From Arenibacter aquaticus (GTDB lineage Bacteria > Bacteroidota > Bacteroidia > Flavobacteriales > Flavobacteriaceae), in the NCBI RefSeq assembly GCF_003957295.1, contig NZ_RQPJ01000003.1, positions 441,135-505,134 on the forward strand: 64,000 nt of DNA, given 5' to 3'. The notes below the pieces were generated by a model that was not told where the DNA came from, made no database searches, and saw only the letters and a program-made list of their open reading frames with translations. The translations under genes were made by a program, and so were the position numbers. Positions 46,072-56,400 of this stretch are shown here, one piece after another. Each line of letters begins with the position of its first letter. Position 1 is the stretch's first letter.

Positions 46072-49000
46072 TTAAAATGCAATCTGTAAACCTAGTTGAA
46101 TTGTCCTCGCCGTTGGATAAGCACTCTCATCCACCCCGGAACTAAAAATTCTTCTGGCCGATCTTGTATTTCTACCAACTTCTGGATAGTAGCCAGTATA
46201 TTGGGTTAAGGTAAAGAGATTGGTTGCTGAGGCATATATCCTTAATTTGCTCATTCTCATTTTTTCGGAAAGGTCAGATGGGATGGTATATCCCAACTGC
46301 ATATTCTTTAACCTGAAGTAATCTCCCTTTTCCAAATAGAAATCGGAAGGCCTCCTGTTAAATCCAGGGTCGGTCTGGGTGTTTCTTGGTATATTGGTGT
46401 CCGTATTAGTCGGTGTCCAAGCATTTAATGCATCGGTCAAATATGGACCTTCGGTATCAAAATAACCTCTATATATATTACCGTTCAATATTTTATTTCC
46501 TGCTACCCCATTAAAAAATAAGCTTAAGTCCAAATTCTTGTAGGTAGCGGAAATATTAAGCCCATACTCAAAGTTAGGAGCAGGATTGCCCAAAAACTTC
46601 TGGTCATTTTCATCAATGACCCCGTCAGGGCCACTACCATCTGGACCAGCTATATCCTTAAACTTAAGGTCTCCAGCTTGCGGGTTATTGTTGTCATTGG
46701 CAGCAAGAGCTTCCGCATCGGTCTGGTAAATACCATCAACCACATAGCCAAAGAATGAAGAAACTGGTTGGCCAACATCGGTTTTTGTACCTTTAAGTCC
46801 GTTAGACGTAAATTGTCCTTCAATAATTGGAGTAGCATCCCCTAAGGCGGTTACCTTATTATTTAAGGTAGTGAAGTTTCCGCTTATGCTAAAGGAGAAA
46901 TCTTCATTTACATATTCAGAGTAATTGGCCAAAAACTCAAAACCTTTGTTTTCTATACTCGCCGTGTTAAAAGGAACCCTATTTCCAAAACCTGTATAAA
47001 GAGGCAGCCCCAATTCTACCAGCACATCTTCAGATTTCTTATAGAAATAGTCCATGGTAATGTTCAATTTCTTGTTTAGGGCATTAAATTCCAAACCTAT
47101 ATCCGTAGTCTTACTGGTTTCCCAGGTAATATTCTCGTTTATACCTTTTGTAATTGAGTATCCTGTGGCACGGTTTTGACTTTCTCCTATTGGATATTCA
47201 CTGTTCAGGTTCAATTCTGGACTTAGTGAATAGATAGGTACGTTGTCTGATCCTACCTCCCCATAACTAGCTCTAAGTTTTAGGTCTGTAATGGCAGATA
47301 CATTTTCCATAAAGGATTCGTTACCAATATTCCATCCCAAGGCAAAAGAGGGAAAAGTACCCCACCTCAAATCTTTCTTAAAAAGGGAGGAACCATCCCT
47401 ACGAAGCGTAGCAGTAAGCAAATACCTACTATCAAAAGAATAACTTAACCTACCAAAATAGGACTGAATGGTCTTTGTTAAATCTTGGGAAGGAAAGTTT
47501 ACCTTGTCCTCTGCTGCGGAAGCTACACGTACATCGTTGGAGGGAAATTTTCTTGCCAAGGCTCCCAAGGATCTGGTGTTTGATACCTGATCGGTATATC
47601 CTATTACCGTATTGATATTATGTTTATTGAACTGCTTACTATAGGTTAGGGTGTGTTCTATAAGGGTAGAAAGGAAATTGGTGTTAACCTCGTTCAATTC
47701 AGCAAATTTGTTATTTCCAAAAGTTCCAGCGTTGAAAAAATAAGTAGGGGTAAAGGTGAAATTGTTATTGGCATAATAGTCCAGCCCTAAATTCAGTTTA
47801 TAGGTAAGTCCGTCAAAAACTTCGAAAGACCCAGCTAAATTTCCAAGAACGGAATTTCTGGTAACCGTCCTATCTTCTACTGTGGCCAAGCCTAAGGAAT
47901 TGCTTACATTCCCAACTCCGTAAAAGGAACCAATAGCAACATTATCGGGTTGGTCAGAAGCACTAAAATTCCCCTCATCATCATAAATGGCCATGGTAGG
48001 CAGCAGATCCCTTTCCCTATTAAAGTATGGGTTGGGGTTGTCTATAGTACGGGTTAGACCAATGGTGTTCTCAAGTTTAAACCTACCCATGTTCATCGTG
48101 GCATTTACCCTAGCTGTTGTACGTTTATAATCCGATTGTTTTACTATACCCTCCTGGTCATAATGGTTAAGGGAAAGGCTATAGGTACTGTGTTCATTTC
48201 CACCGTATATTCTGGCGTTGGCATTCATTACCGCAGCCGTACGTAAGGATTCCCTCTGGATATCACTATCTATATTGGGATTAAACTGTGTATCATTAGC
48301 AGGAAATCTTGGGTTGCCATCGTTGTCCCTTGCTCGGTTCACGATATCTGCATAATCTCTGGCATTGGCCCAATCTATATTTTTTACGGATTTTTGAAGT
48401 CCATAACTGTAATCAAGATCTACCTTCATTCCACCGCCTTTTGTTCCTTTCTTGGTCGTTACAATGATAACTCCATTGGCGGCCCTGGAACCATAGATAG
48501 CACTGGCCGAAGCATCCTTTAATACAGAAATACTTTCAATATCACCTGGGTTTAAGGTAGCCATATCCCCTGTAAGCATACCATCTATAACGTATAAGGG
48601 CCCCGCATCGGAAAGGGTACTGGAACCTCGTATGGTCACCAAAGCATTGGCCCCTGGCGAACCTCCATTTGCCTCTACCCTAACCCCAGCTGTACGTCCT
48701 TGTATTGCTTGGGCGGCATCGTTATAGGTAAATTTGTTGATTTCATCACCATCAACCGTACTTACAGAGCCGGTAAGGTCACTCTTCTTTTGGGTACCAT
48801 ATCCAATTACAACAACTTCTTCAAGTTGACTGGCATCCTCTTCCAAGGATACATTTATGGTAGATTTTCCGCTTACGGCCACTTCCTGGGAAACAAATCC
48901 TATGTAGCTTATTACCAGGGTAGCATTGCTGTCTGCCAAAATGGAATAGTTCCCGTCAAAATCGGTTTGTGTTCCGTTGGTGGTTCCCTTTACCAAAACA

Positions 49001-49155
49001 TTTGCCCCAGGTAAGGGTTGGCCGGTATTGTCCGTAACATTACCTGTTACCGTAACCTCCTGGGAAAAAACGAAGGTCGCACTTGTCAACCAAAACAAGG
49101 TAAGTAACCACACCTTGGGTCGGTTTTTTTTCTTAAGCATTTTTAAAGATCTCAT
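46072..49155 (-). CDS. susC: SusC-like TonB-dependent outer-membrane transporter (pair 2)
   Basis: A TonB-dependent SusC/RagA transporter of 1027 residues from the ATG at 49153-49155. The ATG at 49138-49140 is an equally plausible start, while the longest frame starts 28 codons upstream without a signal. A signal peptide (WLLTLFWLTSATFVFSQ) precedes the CarboxypepD_reg domain (VTGNVTDNTGQPLPGANV). The plug carries VIGYGTQKKSDLTGSV and LKDASASAIYGSRAANGVIIVTTKKG, then the barrel ends at QLGLQIAF. It heads a three-gene operon with susD and the FG-GAP lipoprotein. Its own promoter lies beyond the terminator that closes the sulfatase transcript. Confidence 0.93.
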   Translation of the reverse strand: MRSLKMLKKKNRPKVWLLTLFWLTSATFVFSQEVTVTGNVTDNTGQPLPGANVLVKGTTNGTQTDFDGNYSILADSNATLVISYIGFVSQEVAVSGKSTINVSLEEDASQLEEVVVIGYGTQKKSDLTGSVSTVDGDEINKFTYNDAAQAIQGRTAGVRVEANGGSPGANALVTIRGSSTLSDAGPLYVIDGMLTGDMATLNPGDIESISVLKDASASAIYGSRAANGVIIVTTKKGTKGGGMKVDLDYSYGLQKSVKNIDWANARDYADIVNRARDNDGNPRFPANDTQFNPNIDSDIQRESLRTAAVMNANARIYGGNEHSTYSLSLNHYDQEGIVKQSDYKRTTARVNATMNMGRFKLENTIGLTRTIDNPNPYFNRERDLLPTMAIYDDEGNFSASDQPDNVAIGSFYGVGNVSNSLGLATVEDRTVTRNSVLGNLAGSFEVFDGLTYKLNLGLDYYANNNFTFTPTYFFNAGTFGNNKFAELNEVNTNFLSTLIEHTLTYSKQFNKHNINTVIGYTDQVSNTRSLGALARKFPSNDVRVASAAEDKVNFPSQDLTKTIQSYFGRLSYSFDSRYLLTATLRRDGSSLFKKDLRWGTFPSFALGWNIGNESFMENVSAITDLKLRASYGEVGSDNVPIYSLSPELNLNSEYPIGESQNRATGYSITKGINENITWETSKTTDIGLEFNALNKKLNITMDYFYKKSEDVLVELGLPLYTGFGNRVPFNTASIENKGFEFLANYSEYVNEDFSFSISGNFTTLNNKVTALGDATPIIEGQFTSNGLKGTKTDVGQPVSSFFGYVVDGIYQTDAEALAANDNNNPQAGDLKFKDIAGPDGSGPDGVIDENDQKFLGNPAPNFEYGLNISATYKNLDLSLFFNGVAGNKILNGNIYRGYFDTEGPYLTDALNAWTPTNTDTNIPRNTQTDPGFNRRPSDFYLEKGDYFRLKNMQLGYTIPSDLSEKMRMSKLRIYASATNLFTLTQYTGYYPEVGRNTRSARRIFSSGVDESAYPTARTIQLGLQIAF

Positions 49156-49449
49156 AAGTTTAATTGAGTTATTTAGGTTATATAAAAAACAGCTAAAACT
49201 GTTTAGCCAAAAGTAGCTGCAATAGTTTTTTTGCAGCAAAACATATGGTTTAATGAGTAGAATAGATGGTTTGTTTCATCGCCAAATGTCCAATTTTATT
49301 GGGTTTGAAAGTAGGATTGGCTAGACTTGTCCATTTTTTGCCATTGACAATATTTTTGCCCTGAAACAACCTGACCGGAAATAATTTTGACCAGGATTTT
49401 CCTAAATTGTAGTATCTATTATGATGTCTTTTTAGAACCAACTAACAGA
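49156..49449. promoter_or_regulatory. Promoter/leader region of the second susC operon
   Basis: Non-coding region between the sulfatase terminator and the susC start. On the minus strand it includes ATCTATTCTACT near 49253-49264, resembling the ATTTATTCTACT near 33490-33501. The short minus-strand ORF across this stretch has no signature and is taken as spurious. Confidence 0.45.
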
Positions 49450-49495
49450 AAATAAAATTCCCGATCTTAACCGCGAAGAAGTTTAGATCGGGAAT
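49450..49495 (-). terminator. Terminator of the HTCS-sulfatase transcript
   Basis: ATTCCCGATCT (49457-49467) pairs perfectly with AGATCGGGAAT (49485-49495) over a 17-base loop; on the minus strand a TTTTATT run follows. It lies 50 bases after the sulfatase stop and separates that transcript from the susC operon. Confidence 0.88.
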
Positions 49496-49547
49496 GGGTT
49501 TTATCGGAAATATGTACCGATAATATTATTAACTCTTGACTTTGTTT

Positions 49548-51230
49548 TTAATCATTCCAATGCGCATCAATTACTTTTTGTATATGTGGATAATTGGCAT
49601 CGGTTTCGTTTAGATTTTTCCGCAATTGGACCAGTTGTTCCTTTAAGTCTGCAATGACCTCTTTATATTCTGTATCACCGTAAACATTGTTCATCTCCTT
49701 GGGGTCTTTTTTTAGATCGTAAAATTCCCAAGCAGGCGGAGTGTGGTTGGTAAAATCGTTACCCCAACTATCTTTGTTCCAGGTCGCCTTTGGATCATCT
49801 GTATCCACCCAATACTTGCCATAGAAAAATATTAATTTGTAATCTTTAGTTCTAATACCAAAGTGGGCCGGGTTTTGATGACGGTGCGCCAAATGCATCC
49901 AATAGCGATAATAGGTAGCCTGTTGCCAATCTTTGGGCTCTTGTCCTGTTTCCAAAATCTCTTTAAAACTGTGTCCTTGCATATAATCCGGGGTTTTCCC
50001 CCCAGCCAGTTCAATCAAGGTAGGAGCAAAATCCGTATTATTAATAATGGCATCGGTACGGGTACCGGATTTAATGGATTTAGGATATCTCACAAAGAAC
50101 GGCATTCTCATCGCCTCTTCATACATCCATCTTTTATCTATATAATCGTGTTCACCCAACATAAAGCCCTGGTCTCCTGTGTAAACAATAATTGTATTGT
50201 CCAAAAGGTTTTCAGCCTCTAAATAATCTAGAAGACGTTTTACATTATCGTCCACTCCCTTTACACAACGCAGGTACTTTTTTAAATAATCCTGATACAC
50301 CTTACTGGTATACACCTTTTCCTCCTTGCTCATTTGCCATTTAACGTATTCCGATGGAGCTATATCCTCAGCGTTTCTATATTGTTTATACACTGTAGTG
50401 TCGTTCCAATAAATATTATTGGCTTGATGGCGGATCAGGTTACGGTGTGAAACGGAGGATCCAATAATCCTGGTAAGGGAATCGTTCTTGCCTCTGGTGG
50501 CAATAGATCCGTTATTCCCATTGTCATAAAGGCTTTCTGGCTCTGGAATGAAGGTATCGGCCAAGTAATCCTCATAGCGGGGAGCATATTCAAAGTCGTC
50601 ATGAGGAGCCTTGAAATGGTGCATTAGAAAAAATGGCTTATTGGGGTCCCTTTTGTTTTCTAAATAGTCCAAGGTAATATCCATGATTTTATCCGAGGAA
50701 TGACCTTGTGTTTTGACCACATTTTTTGGCCACGGTTTTTCTCCTCTAACCCGAAATTCCGGATCAAAATATTTGCCCTGCCCCGGCAATACCTTATAAT
50801 AATCAAAGGCCGCAGGTTCATCATGTAAGTGCCACTTACCTACTATGGCTGTTTGGTACCCCAATTTCTTCATCTCTTTTGGCAGGTATTGCTTATCCGG
50901 TCCAATAACCCCTTCAAGATCAAGAACCCCATTGGTTTGTGAGTGCTGACCAGAAATAATGGCCGCCCTACTTGGGGTACATATAGAATTGTTCACAAAG
51001 CAATTGTCAAAAATAATTCCTTCATTGGCAATCTTATCCAATGTGGGGGTAGGGTTTAATCCGGCCAATCTACTTCCATATATACCAAAGGCTTGGGATG
51101 TATGGTCATCGGACATGATGTAAATAATATTGGGTTGTTGGGTTGGCGGTGTCTGTGACTTTCCATTCCAGGAAGATAAAATTACTACCAAAAACAACAA
51201 ATAAACTAAACTGCTTTTATGGTTTTTCAT
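49548..51230 (-). CDS. S1-family formylglycine sulfatase
   Basis: A 560-residue exported sulfatase. Signal peptide (residues 1-25), the metal site YIMSDDHTSQAFG (37-49) and the formylglycine site NSICTPSRAAIISGQ with Cys84 are visible. VGKWHLHDEP and the C-terminal VYTGDQGFMLGEHDYIDKRW supply further conserved residues. It lies in the minus-strand series HTCS-sulfatase-sulfatase, 354 bases after the preceding sulfatase, so it may have its own promoter as well. It ends at a strong terminator. Its role is removal of sulfate from the target polysaccharide; the position is unknown. Confidence 0.92.
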   Translation of the reverse strand: MKNHKSSLVYLLFLVVILSSWNGKSQTPPTQQPNIIYIMSDDHTSQAFGIYGSRLAGLNPTPTLDKIANEGIIFDNCFVNNSICTPSRAAIISGQHSQTNGVLDLEGVIGPDKQYLPKEMKKLGYQTAIVGKWHLHDEPAAFDYYKVLPGQGKYFDPEFRVRGEKPWPKNVVKTQGHSSDKIMDITLDYLENKRDPNKPFFLMHHFKAPHDDFEYAPRYEDYLADTFIPEPESLYDNGNNGSIATRGKNDSLTRIIGSSVSHRNLIRHQANNIYWNDTTVYKQYRNAEDIAPSEYVKWQMSKEEKVYTSKVYQDYLKKYLRCVKGVDDNVKRLLDYLEAENLLDNTIIVYTGDQGFMLGEHDYIDKRWMYEEAMRMPFFVRYPKSIKSGTRTDAIINNTDFAPTLIELAGGKTPDYMQGHSFKEILETGQEPKDWQQATYYRYWMHLAHRHQNPAHFGIRTKDYKLIFFYGKYWVDTDDPKATWNKDSWGNDFTNHTPPAWEFYDLKKDPKEMNNVYGDTEYKEVIADLKEQLVQLRKNLNETDANYPHIQKVIDAHWND

Positions 51231-51584
51231 TTAAAGAAGGCTTTTAATTGGATCTATTATTTAATGGAGGAAAAATACATATAACTACTGCTTAAAGGTA
51301 GAAGAAATGTTTTATTTCCTAATACATATGGTTATAACCCATACATCCTACTTCAATTCCCGGAATTATATTTTAAGCTACTGATATAATATAAAAATAA
51401 GAAACAGTAGTATCTAATATTAAATTATGTCCTATTTATTATTTATAAATTATTCAAGCCTTTTGCTGCTTTGTAAGTATCCTTAATAGAGATCATTGGC
51501 TGTTCTTGCATATAGACTTGCATTCTAATTTAAAAAAACAAAGAATGCGGTTACAAAGAAATGAAACAACTTTCTTCATTGCAA
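51231..51584. other. Intergenic region between two sulfatase genes
   Basis: About 350 very AT-rich bases with no supported gene, hairpin or repeat. It may carry a promoter for the downstream sulfatase. Confidence 0.45.
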
Positions 51585-53387
51585 TCAAAGCTTTTCTATC
51601 AAGGTGTAATAGGCCGGTATTTGTTCTCCTCGTTTATTGGTAAACGCACTGAATAATTTAAAACTTCCCTTTTCCAATTCACCTTCTATTTGCGCAAAGG
51701 GCTGCTCAGGATTAACCTTTCCTTCCAGTTTAAGATCGTTCAGCGTGATGGTGGCCTTTATGGGTTGGATGGCCCTACCTTCGGGCAATGTTTTTATATA
51801 GGCTGTTCCTTTTATTTCTTTCGCCGAGGCATTTAGGTTAAGTCCAGATTCTGGAGGATAGCGATAAAGCTTAAACCGATATCTACCACTCTCTTCTACC
51901 TTTATACTGTAGAACCCTTCAGGCAACGCTTTTGCCTCACGAATCTGAACTTGGTTCCACGGAATGTTATCATCGGTATGCATATCGTGCACGGTAATTA
52001 ACGTAGGATTGGCATCGGGATGTCCAAAAGGTATTTCCGCATAACCAATATCAGGTTCTATACTGGTCCACCAGGAATCGTAGAAATCTTGCATTTTCAA
52101 AACTATTTCCGGATACCGGTCTGCCACATTTGTTGCTTGACTAGGGTCGTCCAAGGTATTGTACAGTTCCTTCCCATCTATTAAACGCCAATTTGTAGAC
52201 ATAACGCAGCTATTTCTACCCTTCTCTGGCAATTGATTTCGTTGGGTATCTATTACCAACATTCTGTTTATATTCTTTTCTTGGCCCGTTAGTATTTTGG
52301 CAACGCTGGTTCCGTCCAACGGTTTTTTTTCATTGAATGGTATTCCAGCTAGCTCCGTTAAAGTAGGTAAAAGATCAACATGGGCGGTTAGTTCGTTGTT
52401 TGTAGTTCCCTGTGCTATACTGCCATTGGGCCAACTTATAAAAAAAGGCACCTTATGCCCGCCATCGTAATGGCTGCCTTTTGTTCCTCGTAACCCGGCA
52501 TTGTATCCCATTACTTCCCCATTCTTGCCATAATTTATTCCGGCAGCGGTTCCATTGTCCGTGGTATATACAATGATGGTATTGTCATATAGCTTTCTCT
52601 CCTTTAGATAGGCAACCAGTTTTCCGAAATTGTCATCAATATTGGTTATCATTCCATAAAAACGCCGTTGCAGATCTGTCAATGGCGCATTTTTGTACAA
52701 TTTTGCGTAGCCTTCCGGGACATTAAAGGGGCCATGTGCAGCATTGAGAGGAAGATATAAGAAAAAAGGTTTTTGACCTTCTTCCTCCAAAAATTTAGTG
52801 GCTTCCCTAAACCAAACATCGGTACAATAACCTTCAAATTTTTCCGGATCACCATTGCGGAAATAAGTGTCATCAAAATAATCATTGTTCCAATAATCCG
52901 GGGTTTGGTTTATACCACCCCCTCCGTGATACAGGGCATGCTGAAAACCTCTGTCATGGGGCCTAAAAGGGTAATTGTCCCCCAAATGCCATTTTCCGAA
53001 CATGGCTGTCCCATATCCGTTTTTAGCGAATACTTGGGCAATGGTTTCCTCGTCATCCTTTAGGATAGAACAACCGGCGATGGTATGCCAAGCATTATTT
53101 CTATTGGCATTTCTTCCTGTCATTAAACCTGCCCTGGTGGGAGCGCAGGTAGTTCCCACATGAAAGTTGGTAAGTTCCAAAGAACCTTGGGCAAAAGTAT
53201 CAAGATTTGGTGTTTTTATCCATGGATTTCCGTGGTGTCCCAAATCGCCGTAGCCTTGGTCATCGGCCATTATAATAATCACGTTTGGTTTTGTGGCGAC
53301 TTCATCCTGTGATGGGGCTTTTTCCTTGCACCCAAAGGCTATAAATACACAAAATAATACAACACCCTTAACTAGCATTTTGTTCAT
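51585..53387 (-). CDS. S1-family sulfatase lipoprotein with C-terminal extension
   Basis: A 600-residue sulfatase anchored by a lipobox FGC (Cys20). The metal motif IMADDQGYGDLG (residues 39-50) is clear. The formylglycine site reads GTTCAPTRAGLMTG (Cys81), the CxPTR version of the usual CxPSR, still compatible with maturation. FGKWHLGDNYPF and IVYTTDNGTAAG supply other active-site residues. After about residue 455 a C-terminal beta-rich extension follows (RYRFKLYRYPPESGL), an accessory sequence reported for several arylsulfatase A-like enzymes. It lies 15 bases after the HTCS gene and is presumably co-transcribed with it. Confidence 0.92.
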   Translation of the reverse strand: MNKMLVKGVVLFCVFIAFGCKEKAPSQDEVATKPNVIIIMADDQGYGDLGHHGNPWIKTPNLDTFAQGSLELTNFHVGTTCAPTRAGLMTGRNANRNNAWHTIAGCSILKDDEETIAQVFAKNGYGTAMFGKWHLGDNYPFRPHDRGFQHALYHGGGGINQTPDYWNNDYFDDTYFRNGDPEKFEGYCTDVWFREATKFLEEEGQKPFFLYLPLNAAHGPFNVPEGYAKLYKNAPLTDLQRRFYGMITNIDDNFGKLVAYLKERKLYDNTIIVYTTDNGTAAGINYGKNGEVMGYNAGLRGTKGSHYDGGHKVPFFISWPNGSIAQGTTNNELTAHVDLLPTLTELAGIPFNEKKPLDGTSVAKILTGQEKNINRMLVIDTQRNQLPEKGRNSCVMSTNWRLIDGKELYNTLDDPSQATNVADRYPEIVLKMQDFYDSWWTSIEPDIGYAEIPFGHPDANPTLITVHDMHTDDNIPWNQVQIREAKALPEGFYSIKVEESGRYRFKLYRYPPESGLNLNASAKEIKGTAYIKTLPEGRAIQPIKATITLNDLKLEGKVNPEQPFAQIEGELEKGSFKLFSAFTNKRGEQIPAYYTLIEKL

Positions 53388-53402
53388 TGAACTATCAAAA
53401 TT

Positions 53403-56400
53403 TTAATTGGTTTCCGATTTAGCCTTTGCATCCATTTTCCTAACGTATTCGCTGGGAACAATACCAAATTGTTTTTTAAAGCATTTGGAAAAGTAAGAAG
53501 CTGTATTGAAGCCGGTCATATACATAATTTCCTTTACCGATAGGTCGCTTTGATCAAATAACTGAACCGCTCTTTTTAAGCGTACGTTCCTAATGAACTC
53601 ACTGGAAGACAAGCCGGTAAGCTCTTTAAACTTAAGATAGAGATTACTCCTGCTCAGCCCCATTTCACTTACCATCATCTCTACGTTAAAATCTGTGTTC
53701 ATCATGTGTTTTTCAACAATTTGAATGGCCTGACTCAGGAATTTTTCATCCATGCTCGTAACTGTCACCTCATTTGGCTGAAGTGTAATATCCCTATTGA
53801 AGCGTTTGCGCATCTGCTCACGGCGCTTCACTATATTGGAAAGTTTAAGTTCTAATAGCTCAAAATTGAAAGGTTTTCGCAAATATTCATCAACCCCCAA
53901 TTGTAAACTTTGTACTTCGCTTTCTTGGGATGATTTTGCCGTTAGAATGATAATGGGGATATGACTGGTTTCTTGGTGTTCCTTCATCGATTTACAAAAG
54001 GCTATACCGTCCATAACCGGCATTAATATATCACAGATCACTACATTGGGCATTATTTTTTTGGCCAGTTCAATCCCTTCTTGACCGTTTTCGGCTTCAT
54101 ATATCGCATAACTTTTTGTTAAAATCTGTTTTATAAAACTGCGGATATCCGGATTGTCGTCCACGATCAATAACACAGGTAGTTTGGATCTGGATTTGGA
54201 TATGTTCTCGTCTATTAGGTCATCGTTCAGCCCAATGGCAAAGGATTCCGATTCAGAGGACCTAACTAGAAAGTCGTTGTCCGAAACATCCTTGCAGCTG
54301 ATTTCCTTAATATTTAAATAAGCCTCTTTTTCCATAGGTAACCAAACTTTAAATTTGGTACCATGGTTGGTCTTACTGCTCACTTCAATTCCTCCCTGGT
54401 GCAATTCTATAAGGTTTTTGGAGAAGGATAGCCCTATCCCCATACCTTCACGATTAATGGAACTATCCTCTTTGGCTGTATGAAAGCGTTCAAATATACT
54501 GGAGAGCTTGTCCTTAGCAATTCCCAAGCCCGTATCCTTGACCTGTATGACCACTTGCTTTTGGTTATGGACCATTTTCTCGGAAATCTTAATATGTATA
54601 CGTCCTCCTTTTTGCGTAAACTTAAAGGCGTTGGAAAGCAGGTTGTTTAATATTTTCTCCAAAGCATCGTGATCAAACCAAGTTGTTAATTGGGGATCCG
54701 AGGCATCAATACTAAAATCAATAGATTGTTTATGGGCCATAAACTGAAAGGGTTCCGCTACATCCTTAATGAAGGCTACAATATCGCTATTGCGCATTAC
54801 CAACCTCATTTTTCCTTGGTTTAACTTCCTAAAATCCAATAATTGGCCTACTAGCCGAAGTAGGTAATCGGTGTTTTTGTGCATTAAGGCGTATTGCTCA
54901 GCCAAGGCTTTATTTTCTAATTTACCTACATTTTTCTGTAAATATTCCAACGGACCTTTTATCAGAGTCAAAGGTGTACGGAATTCATGTGAGATGTTAG
55001 TGAAAAACTCTAATTTAATTTTTTGTAGTTCTTCAGATTTTTCCTTTTCAACATGTTCCAACTCCAACTGGTGTTTTTTTGATGTTCTAATAAAGGTATA
55101 CCTGTAGAAGAGCCATAAAAGGGCAAGAATCAAAAGGAAATAGACAACAAAGGCTGTATGGGTAAACCACCAAGGAGGGGCAATGGTCACTATAAGTTGG
55201 GTGGGGGTATCATTCCAAAAACCATCGTTATTGGAAGCTTTTACCTTGAAGGTATAGGTACCCGATTCCAAGTTGGTGTAGGTAGCAAATCGTTTGTTGG
55301 AGGAGGTATAGGTCCAGTCCGTATCAAATCCTTCCAACATATAGGCAAATTGGTTTTTGGAAGGGGCGGCATAGTGCAAGGCCGCAAATTCAAAGGAAAA
55401 ATTATTTTCACCATACTCCAATAATATCTTATTGGTCTTGTTTATGTTTTTGTCTAAAATGACCCTTCCATTGATTTCCTCACCAATTTCAACAGATTTA
55501 TTAAAAATCAATAAATCCGTGATGACCGTTTTGGCCGGAAACTCATTAACACCAATATCTTCTGGGTAAAAGGCATTAAAACCATTAATGCCTCCAAAGA
55601 GCATTTCCCCGTCCAACCTTTTTACACAGGCCAATTCTTGAAATTCGTTATCTTGTAGACCGTCGCTCTCATTATAATTCTTAAAATTTTCGGTTAGTGG
55701 ATCAAATTTAGACAGTCCCTTATTGGTAGATAACCATAGATTGCCGTTGTCATCCTCTAAAATACCCTTAATAACATTGTTGGGCAGGCCATTTTTTTCT
55801 GAATAGGAAACAAAGGAATCCTCCTTACCATCTGTTCCTTTTACCAGTTTATTAAGTCCGCCTCCAAATGTACCGATCCACAAATCCCCTGCATTACTTT
55901 CATACAAAAACAGAATATAATTATGGCTTATAGAAGCGGTATTTTCTGGATCGTTTTTATAGGTTAGGAACTTTGGACGTTTTTTATAACGTTCCTTTGC
56001 AGAGATCATACTTAAACCGTTTCCAGTAGCCAGCCAAATATTGCCCTCGCTATCCTCAAGTATATTTCTTATAATATTACTGGGAACAGAATTGATACCA
56101 TTGTTATAATGAGAAAAAACTTCCTTCTCATATTCTCCTTCATTATTTGTACGCATCCATCTATGCACTCCCGACCCATAGGTACCTATCCATATATTCT
56201 GCTCGGAATCCGTCAACAAACTAAAAACTCCGCCAATAAGGTCTTGGGGTACTAAGTTATTTTCGGAAACCTTGGTTGGGTCGCTAATATCCAATTGAAA
56301 AAGTCCCGGTGAACTCTCAGTGCCTATAAAAAGAACTTTCCTTTTTCCTATTTGTGTTTCCGTTAAGGCAAAGGTCCTTTGAAGTGAGTTGAAATGTTTA

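Noticed and set aside
49250-49441. 63-residue minus-strand ORF between the sulfatase and second susC
   Set aside because: It lies in the control region after a terminator, has no recognisable domain or signal, and overlaps likely promoter elements.
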